From Atriophallophorus winterbourni (taxonomy: Eukaryota > Platyhelminthes > Trematoda > Plagiorchiida > Microphallidae), in contig JACCGJ010010144.1 of assembly GCA_013407085.1 (NCBI GenBank), positions 1-64,000 on the forward strand: a DNA stretch of 64,000 nucleotides. The letters run 5' to 3'. Positions 57,790 through 64,000 of the stretch are shown one piece after another (within the stretch, counting starts at the first letter, position 1; every line of letters starts with the position of its first letter). A model generated the notes under the pieces. That model did no database searches, was not told the origin of the DNA, and saw nothing but the letters and a program-made list of their open reading frames with translations. A program made the translations under genes and the position numbers.

Positions 57790-59300
57790 TTTAAATATTG
57801 TGTCGGTCATTGTTTCTAGTCTGTTCATAGGCTTGATAGCCAAATAGACCCGCTTAACATGCTAGTCACCATAAGATCAGATAGCGTTACTTCACTAGTG
57901 GCGTTATCCTTTACTGATCATGAAGTCAAACTTGCGCTTGCGGCAATTAAACCACTTAAATCTGCTGGCTTAGGCTAGATTCACTCCCAGATTATGAAGA
58001 ACTAGGCTCCAATACTAGTAGCATGTATTAATTCCGAGTATTTAAAGCTAGCTTATGTGATTCCAAAACATAAAGGTTGCAGTTGATCTCCCGTTTATAA
58101 TTACAGACCCGTAATTCTTCCCAACATCCTTTGTAAAATCCTGAAGAGATTTAACGGGGATAGGATCTGTCACCATCTAGTTGATTGATCTTTGTAAAAC
58201 TCGGCTCAGCGTGCCTTCTTTAAAGAAAGGTCGCGTCGAACAAAACATCTTGTTTTATCTAACTAAAGTCACAAAAAGGCTAGATACAATCCAACAAATT
58301 GGAGTTTTTACCTATGATTTTGTGAAGCTTCGATTCGGTAAACAACATCTGGCTTGCAACCAAACTTGATTATATGGGTATCGATGCTCTTCTGGGGAAC
58401 TGGATAATAGACTTCTCAAGCAATAGATACTTTGCGTCAGGAAAATAAATTATGTATTTCTTCCTCGAATGTGCGAGTTGTTAGTGGAGTACCACAGGAT
58501 TTAGCACTCGGACCGCTACATTTCCTTATTTTCATCGATGACTGGCTCGCTCAAATGTCCCAGCTATATTTTTTGCTGATGGTGTCAAGTCTATCGGACG
58601 CATATAGAACGAGATATCCTTGAGGATATCAAAAAGGTCATTAAGCGGTCTGCTACATTGGATCTACCAGTTAAATTCACTACATGCTAGTGCTGTCTAG
58701 AGTCGTTAAGAAGCCGGTGGTTGCTGGACTAGATAGTATACTTGAGACTAATTTGGTGCCGAACGCTCTTGACTTGGGTATAGAGATTTCATCGGACTTT
58801 AAATGGACTGATCAATATGCAGCTGCTGCAAAACGTGCTAGAAGCGAGCAGTTTTATCCAGCGGGTCCTTGTAGGATTTCATGCCATTATACAAAGCACT
58901 TGTGAGACCACATCTCGAGTATTGCGTTTACGTATGGTCAGCTTACTTGGATAAAGATATTGCCAAACCTGAAATTGTTCAGCGCATTGCTACTCGTATG
59001 ACTGCTGGGCAATTAGTTATGATTAACGATTGCTGAGTATAGATCTCTTCTCACTGAAAAGAAGGCGGCTCGTGGGGACCTGATTAAAACCATCAAAATC
59101 ATGACAGGTTTCAGTACCGTTCATTCAAATAAAATGTAAGCTCTCGCACCAAGTGTGGGTACTCAAGGCTACCCGTTAAATCTAGCCAAGCGACATGTCA
59201 GGTCTAATGTTCGAAAGTACTTCTTCAGTTAAAGAGTAGTAAAATGCTGGAATCGCTTTCACAAAGAGGTCGTTATTTCCACATCGGTAGGGGGTAAAAG
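57790..59300 (+). pseudogene. CR1-like LINE ORF2 relic
   Basis: Across frames: FTDHEVKLALAAIKPLKSAG (57920), YNYRPVILPNILCKILKRF (58095), RVVSGVPQDLALGPLHFLIF (58465), FFADGVKSIG near 58570 (FADD with the second Asp lost), LGIEISSDFKWTDQY (58770) and MTAG- and RRLVGTLFK-like pieces to about 59300. Many stops. No ORF1 recognised directly upstream. Confidence 0.75.
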
Positions 59301-60022
59301 AAGGGACTTCACTCTTTGTTCCCTTTTTTATTTTCCGATTTTTATCCATAATTGAATAAGTTGGTATGATCCTTAAGTTGTTTAAAGTACGCACTAATGC
59401 CTGTGCTCACTTATTGGTGAGGGTAGTTTATCTGTTGCTTTCCAGATTACTCTCATACCAGGAAACATTCGTAAAGATATTGTTCGAACTGGTGGAAGTT
59501 CTTCTGTTCAATATAACCGAAAAACATCTGGACGCTCAATTGAAAACTCAGCCTGTAAAAACTGAACTGAACTGGACTGAATTTGTTTGTCATCTTGGGA
59601 ACTTGTTATTTTCTTTTATTTTGTACATTAAATAAGTATGTCATGTTTGTTTGATAGAAACATTTTGGACTGCAAATTGGTAAATGAATTGTTTTTATTC
59701 TTAATTCTCAGATCGTCCTTGAATTCGTTTGAATTTGTCTGGAGTATATTTGGCTTCATTGTTTGATTTTACGACCCTATACTGTTGAGGTTGGTATCAT
59801 TCTTGTTGTTGTTACTGTTAATTACAGTAACGTATTAAAGCCGAATCTTCGTTCTGATTTTGTCGAAAAACAACCGGATGCTCTGTCGTAACCAACAAAT
59901 TTGGTTAATACAGTACAATGGAAAATTCGTCTCTGGTTTCTCAAAAAAATCGAGCTAAACCACGTGCAAAATTATTTTAATAACACTCGAGTAATATGAC
60001 TTTGTTCGATGAAACATTAAAG
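59301..60022. other. No supported gene; ambiguous ORF
   Basis: After a good acceptor (TTGCTTTCCAG| at 59452) two frames are open: one 39 codons long in phase 0 and one 62 codons long (YQETFVKILFELVEVLLF) in phase 2, each ending at a stop. Because two frames are equally open I make no call. Confidence 0.35.
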
Positions 60023-61235
60023 GAATCAATTCAATTCAATTCAATTTTAATGGTCTACAAAGCATATAGCTTTACAAAAAACCACAGAATAATATGACAA
60101 CAACGAATAATATAACAAGCAAAAATGGGATTAGATTGCTTACTGAACAGTTTAAGAATCAAGTAAATATCCAAATGGCAAAAATTGTTTTCGATAGGTG
60201 GGATAACAAATTTAGGTGTATGGTGTTAAGATGTATAGTTTTCTTCAATGGTCAAATAGGCATCAAGACTTCTCTTGAAAGTTTGCTGGTTTGGTGAGTT
60301 TACAACATTGTCTGGCAGATTGTTCGAAGCAAAACAAACTCGCACGGCAAAAAAATGTCGTCTGCAGTTGAGTCTCGAGTGAGGGACAGTTAGAGTAAAT
60401 GTGTGAGCTCTTGTATTATGCGAGCTGCGTAGATTCAATAAGCATTGTAGAGGGTGATTTTCAGTATTTAAAATATTGTAAACCAGAATCAAATCCCCTC
60501 GGAGACGACGACGTGTATAATCAAATAAATTTAGCGTTTTGATTCGCTCATTGTAGGGTTTCCGGCTGAGTCCAGTGAAAAGTTTGGTAGCTCGATGATA
60601 TATTCTTTGCAAAGTCGCAACATCTTTTTTAAGCCATGGCGACCATGCTTGAACCGCATATTTCATCGTGGGTCTGATGTACGTATTTATAATACAGGGA
60701 ATTGTCTATTTTGAGAACCTACCGAAAATTCTCTTTAGGAGTGACAATTTCTGTGATGTCTTGCGATGGACGTAGTTGCAGTGGCTCGACATCCCTAGGG
60801 TGTTGCTTATTAACACACCCAAGTCCCTTTGTTCCATGGTCCACGAGAGGCTGTGTGATTCAAGAAAATACTGGTACTCCACATATTTGCCAATGTTTAA
60901 CATGTGACACTTTTTAAAATTGTAAAATATGCGATTTTTTAGGGACCAAGCCTGGAGGTTGTCCAGCTCCTTCTGGAGCAGTTCGCAGTCTTCCGACTTA
61001 CTTATCTTAGACCAAACTTTTATATCGTCTGCGAACAGTACGATCTTGCATTTGATGAGAGCTGGTATGTCATTAGCATAAAGCGCGAAGAGGATTGGTC
61101 CGAGGACGGATCCCTGAGGCACTCCACTTGTCACGGCTACCGACTTCGATAGAGCACCCTCCATAGAGACTTGAACAAGCCGATCAGTCAGTTAATTTTC
61201 TAACCATGCTAACAGACTGCCAGTGATATGTATGT
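60023..61235 (-). mobile_element. CR1-like LINE, 5'-truncated, well preserved
   Basis: The 3' end is a run of ATTGA units on the - strand (60023-60047), the kind of short tandem 3' tail typical of CR1-like elements. The body is the 3' part of ORF2 with few lesions, and the 5' truncation lies at about 61235. Among the best preserved LINE copies here. Confidence 0.8.
60226..61217 (-). pseudogene. CR1-like ORF2 RT, two in-frame stops
   Basis: A single frame runs from ITGSLLAWLEN through TSGVPQGSVLGPILFALYAN, catalytic FADD (in VLFADDIKVW, intact), NFKKCHMLNIG, QRDLGVLI, KYAVQAWSPWLKKD, HRATKLFTGL, RRRLRGDLILVY to TSGN-type C-terminus at 60226. Only two stops interrupt it, a TAA after WLEN (about 61190) and a TAG after GRFSK (60708-60706), both explicable by single substitutions. 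The endonuclease and first RT blocks are missing. Confidence 0.85.
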
Positions 61236-61637
61236 ACAGGATGTACAAGTGGATAGGTCAAAAATGAAAATATATACAAAAATCAATGAAAAATATAAAC
61301 TTTGCCAAATTAAGTAATTCAATTTGTTTAAATTAAATGATAAGAAGAAATTTTGCACAAAAATATCGTCATTTACACCACTCGCCAAATTTCTCCTCAA
61401 ATTCAGTTCAGGTTAAACTTAATTGATTGGTTCCGTTTTCTACCTAACTATTCAAAGCTTAACTGAACGTCACAGACAAAAAACGTCAAGCGCTTTTTAG
61501 AGTAGCAAGTCACACACGCCACATTGCATTTCTATCACTGAACATAAATGAAATTTTATTGAGAAAACTTTTACAAAATGTAGATTTACCACGTCACCAA
61601 GCTTCGCTCCTTGCCCTGCAAAAACTTCGTGCTTGTC
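61236..61637. other. Nothing seen except AATAAA
   Basis: No coding feature. An AATAAA on the - strand at about 61556-61561 lies downstream of the ORF ending at 61638. Confidence 0.4.
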
Positions 61638-61874
61638 TCATTTGCGCCGCCGCGCCATCCACCGAGCGTTCCTCTTATTAAGCTTATCCAAACAAACAAT
61701 TTTCCGTCTATCATGGGTGATCAAACCATTTTGTAAGAATAAATTTGACCAGACATGATTAGCTCCGCTCGCATAAATATGCACAGCGATACATAATGGT
61801 GGAGCACGCTTCGAGGCTTCCACACTGCCCACTAGTAAGACATCCTCAACTAGGAAATTCCGCCCACGATGCAC
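61638..61874 (-). CDS. Small basic ORF or terminal exon, unknown
   Basis: 78 codons on the - strand ending in a strongly basic tail (LNKRNARWMARRRK), GC-rich relative to the flanks, with AATAAA about 80 nt beyond the stop. The tail recalls small mitochondrial or ribosomal proteins but no family is recognised. The true start may be an acceptor inside the frame rather than the ATG at 61874. Confidence 0.3.
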   Translation of the reverse strand: MHRGRNFLVEDVLLVGSVEASKRAPPLCIAVHIYASGANHVWSNLFLQNGLITHDRRKIVCLDKLNKRNARWMARRRK

Positions 61875-61979
61875 CCACTTCTGTCTTGTCTGTAGCAGTT
61901 GTAGGTAATCTGATTTCCAAAGCTTTCAGAAAACGTTCGCTAAGTGATGCGTTTGCTTTCAATGACTTATGGAACTGAA

Positions 61980-62542
61980 CGAGTCAGCAACAAATAGTTG
62001 GGATACAGGGAATAAGAGTCAATGTCGTCTGGAGAAACAGGGGAAAGCAGTCAGTTGTTCAGAATCCACACAGCATAAATCATTGCGATCATCATTGCGA
62101 CACTTACCGTGTGGTCGCATTATTTTGAGCTCCCGATTACCTGGATATAACCTTCTTCCACTTGGACCTAAGTGGATACATTATACATTTTTGAAATCCT
62201 CTCGAATTAAGCTATCTGGAATTATCACTCTCGTAGTAGTATTCAGCAATACGTGCAATTTGTGATTTTTCGTGTTTTTCCCATTTCGGATCTACGCGTG
62301 AAAAGTTGTTGTCGCTGTTCAAGTTTCTCTAGTTATTGATACCATTCGAAGGAGCTACTTCTTCTGCATCGACTGGAGCTACCCTGAATATCCTGAGATC
62401 AAATCCCGAAACGTACTGCAGGATTGATTACAGATTTCACTCTACTTCGTGATCACTGCAGTTTACCGTCATCACGCCATTCATTGTTGATCAATCGGTC
62501 GAAACACTACGTGTGAACAGCGTTGAAATTTTTCCTGACCGA
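61980..62542 (+). other. Leader of the CR1-like element
   Basis: Moderately GC-rich sequence upstream of ORF1 without its own supported gene. The element's 5' end was not located. Confidence 0.35.
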
Positions 62543-63277
62543 ATGACCCTGAAAACGAGACAAAGCACCCCGCGGTGCGTGTGTGCGTTTTGCCGAAATA
62601 TTGTAAGCCGCAAGGCGAGATTTGTCACATGTTACGACTGCTTGTCAAAGGTGCATGCAAAATGTGATAAGTCGTTGACCCCAGACGTGGTAGCGATTAT
62701 TAATGGAGACATTTGTCCCGGTGACTGTTATGTTTGCCAAGTTTGCAAAAACAAACCAAAGGTGACATCTTCTGAAGCAAAGACCACTGATAACACAATC
62801 GAGACACGTCTAAATGGCTTAGAATCCAGCCTAATAACACTTAATGAACGCATAATGAACGCGACAAAAATACCATTATTGCCGCACTCAGAGACCACTA
62901 CCGAAAATTCAACAGAGAATTTGTCACATTCGAGCAGGCCGACATTTGCCCAGATAACTGCGCAAAATCTGACCAAAACTGAAAAGGATTCATCAGCGTT
63001 GCACACATGTCGCGGATTCCAGAAAGAAATCCACATAGCCACCGTCAAAAACGAGGACTCAAACTATAAGCCAAAACTCACACGTATAAACCTCAGTGTG
63101 ATATGTACCAACGTGACCGAGTCACAGGAAACGCTGTTCGAAGCCAAACAGAAGCACGACTTAGTGGAGTGGCATAATCTTTGTAATCAGATGAAACTGT
63201 CCCCAGTTACCCCCTCATCAATTGTTCGGCTACACCGTCACATAAATTCCGCCGCAAAAATGATCCAAGTCTTTTAA
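62543..63277 (+). CDS. CR1-like ORF1, PHD-type zinc finger protein (5' part)
   Basis: ATG at 62543 chosen as the first in-frame ATG before the zinc finger. The finger has C14, C17, C30, C33, H38, C41, C65, C68, a C4HC3 PHD-like pattern seen in ORF1 of CR1-type LINEs. A Ser/Thr/Asn-rich linker follows, with LNGLESSLITLNERI probably a short coiled coil (about residues 90-110). The end (SSIVRLHRH) enters the conserved C-terminal domain, but the frame is lost at 63277 near a TTTTAAAAG run. The rest continues in the next frame at 63286. Presumed role is RNA binding in the retrotransposition particle. Confidence 0.85.
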   Translation: MTLKTRQSTPRCVCAFCRNIVSRKARFVTCYDCLSKVHAKCDKSLTPDVVAIINGDICPGDCYVCQVCKNKPKVTSSEAKTTDNTIETRLNGLESSLITLNERIMNATKIPLLPHSETTTENSTENLSHSSRPTFAQITAQNLTKTEKDSSALHTCRGFQKEIHIATVKNEDSNYKPKLTRINLSVICTNVTESQETLFEAKQKHDLVEWHNLCNQMKLSPVTPSSIVRLHRHINSAAKMIQVF

Positions 63278-63285
63278 AAGTAACG

Positions 63286-63729
63286 TTGAAATCAGCTGAG
63301 GATGTGGAAAACGTACTTTTAAATGCTTACAAGCTTAGAGATGTTTCCAATTCTACAAGTCGTATCCTTCCGGACCTACCATGGTGGGAGCGAAGGACGA
63401 CAAAGAATAATCGAGAGGAAAATAATCCAAGAAGTATCGTACTTCTGGGTGTTCCAGATTACGCTGCAGACGATCCTTCTCAAAAGTTTGAGCACGATCA
63501 CAAACAGTGGAAATACTTAGCTGAAAAGATCGGCGTTAAAACATCCATACTTGTAAGCACTTTCAGGATGCCGATGTCTACAAACTATAAAGGGAAAGGT
63601 CCTAGCCCTCTGAAGCTAACCTTTTTTCCCTGGATCAAAACCGAAATTCAGCAAACGGATAGTACTGATCAAACTACGTCAAGTGTCACAGTTCAATTGG
63701 AACCTCATGCGCCACTTCAAAAAACGTGA
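63286..63729 (+). pseudogene. CR1-like ORF1, frameshifted C-terminal part
   Basis: Continues ORF1 after a one-base frame change: KSAEDVENVLLNAYKLRD, LPWWERR, SIVLLGVPDYAADDPSQKFE, FRMPMSTNYKGKGPSPLKLT. These are the conserved blocks of the ORF1 C-terminal domain. A single indel in a homopolymer separates it from the first part, so the copy is either recently broken or mis-sequenced. Confidence 0.8.
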
Positions 63730-63775
63730 GCATTCCGGCTCTGACAGAGTCGGACTCCCAATAACCTCTCATGAT

Positions 63776-64000
63776 ATGAACACTACAAACTCTATTGATT
63801 GTTTATATACAAACACACAAAGTCTCTAGCAAATTATTGAACCAAATAGCTTACACCCCTCATTACTCATAAAAAACACAATTAGGTGCATCTATACGAA
63901 CGCAAACAGCCTGATCAATAAGCTGCACGAACTCTCCGAGATTTGTGATGAAACGAACCCAGACATAGTTGCCATAACAGAAACGTGGTTCACTACCTCG
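63776..64000 (+). CDS. CR1-like ORF2 start (APE endonuclease), runs off window
   Basis: From the ATG at 63776, about 50 bp after ORF1 ends, one frame reads into RCIYTNANSLINKLHELSEI and NPDIVAITETWF, the first two APE endonuclease blocks (the Asn and the catalytic Glu of ITETW). One TAG interrupts the non-conserved leader (after NTQSL), so the true start may be later. The remainder lies beyond 64000. Confidence 0.8.

Noticed and set aside
59453..59638. A possible exon after CTTTCCAG at 59452
   Set aside because: Two frames are open and neither joins cleanly to a supported upstream exon.

Overview
The window reads as AT-rich eukaryotic nuclear DNA packed with old retroelements. The best fit is a trematode flatworm (schistosome-like): a Penelope-like element, an RTE-like LINE whose 3' end runs into (CAA)n, several CR1-like LINEs whose ORF1 carries a PHD-type zinc finger, and short dispersed repeats carrying hammerhead ribozyme cores are the mix described for schistosome genomes. 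The species assignment is an inference. I saw no bacterial genes, tRNA, rRNA or CRISPR array.

Host genes. Little of the window is host coding sequence, and what there is sits in short exons. Nine short segments on the + strand between 22404 and 55155 have good splice sites, are open, and have mutually compatible intron phases, so they look like consecutive exons of one gene with very long introns. Four weaker candidates (7555-7723, 10935-11035, 11276-11386, 12560-12816) may be its upstream exons. I do not recognise the protein. On the - strand, 48265-48004 looks like the last exon of a single-pass membrane protein, with an AATAAA signal downstream. A small basic ORF at 61874-61638 (-) also has AATAAA downstream.

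Mobile DNA, left to right. 0-10 kb: hammerhead-repeat and Penelope LTR remnants, a 1.3-kb diverged duplication (3916-5235 and 8178-9515) and LINE scraps. 10-17 kb: an RTE endonuclease scrap and a CR1-like ORF2 (+). 17.2-21.1 kb: a nearly full-length, frameshifted RTE-like element (-). 28.4-30.8 kb: two more damaged RTE copies joined head to tail. 34-41 kb: two degenerate LINE ORF2s (-). 43.3-44.2 kb: inverted hammerhead-repeat copies. 45.5-46.4 kb: an RTE 3' end interrupted by a hammerhead-repeat element with a 7-bp target duplication. 47.4-51.4 kb: Penelope DNA, with N-terminal ORF (-) and RT plus GIY-YIG ORF (+) in opposite orientation and flanking inverted LTRs that contain hammerhead ribozymes. 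51.7-64 kb: more hammerhead repeats and LINE fragments, ending with the 5' part of a relatively young CR1-like element running off the window.

How it fits together. The most interesting theme is the hammerhead ribozyme. Plausible cores occur in the Penelope LTRs and in two short repeat families (about 242-bp and 219-bp units). The short families show tandem spacing, orientation switches and a nested insertion, as expected for non-autonomous retrozyme-like elements mobilised by a Penelope-type enzyme. That link is inference from co-occurrence and architecture.
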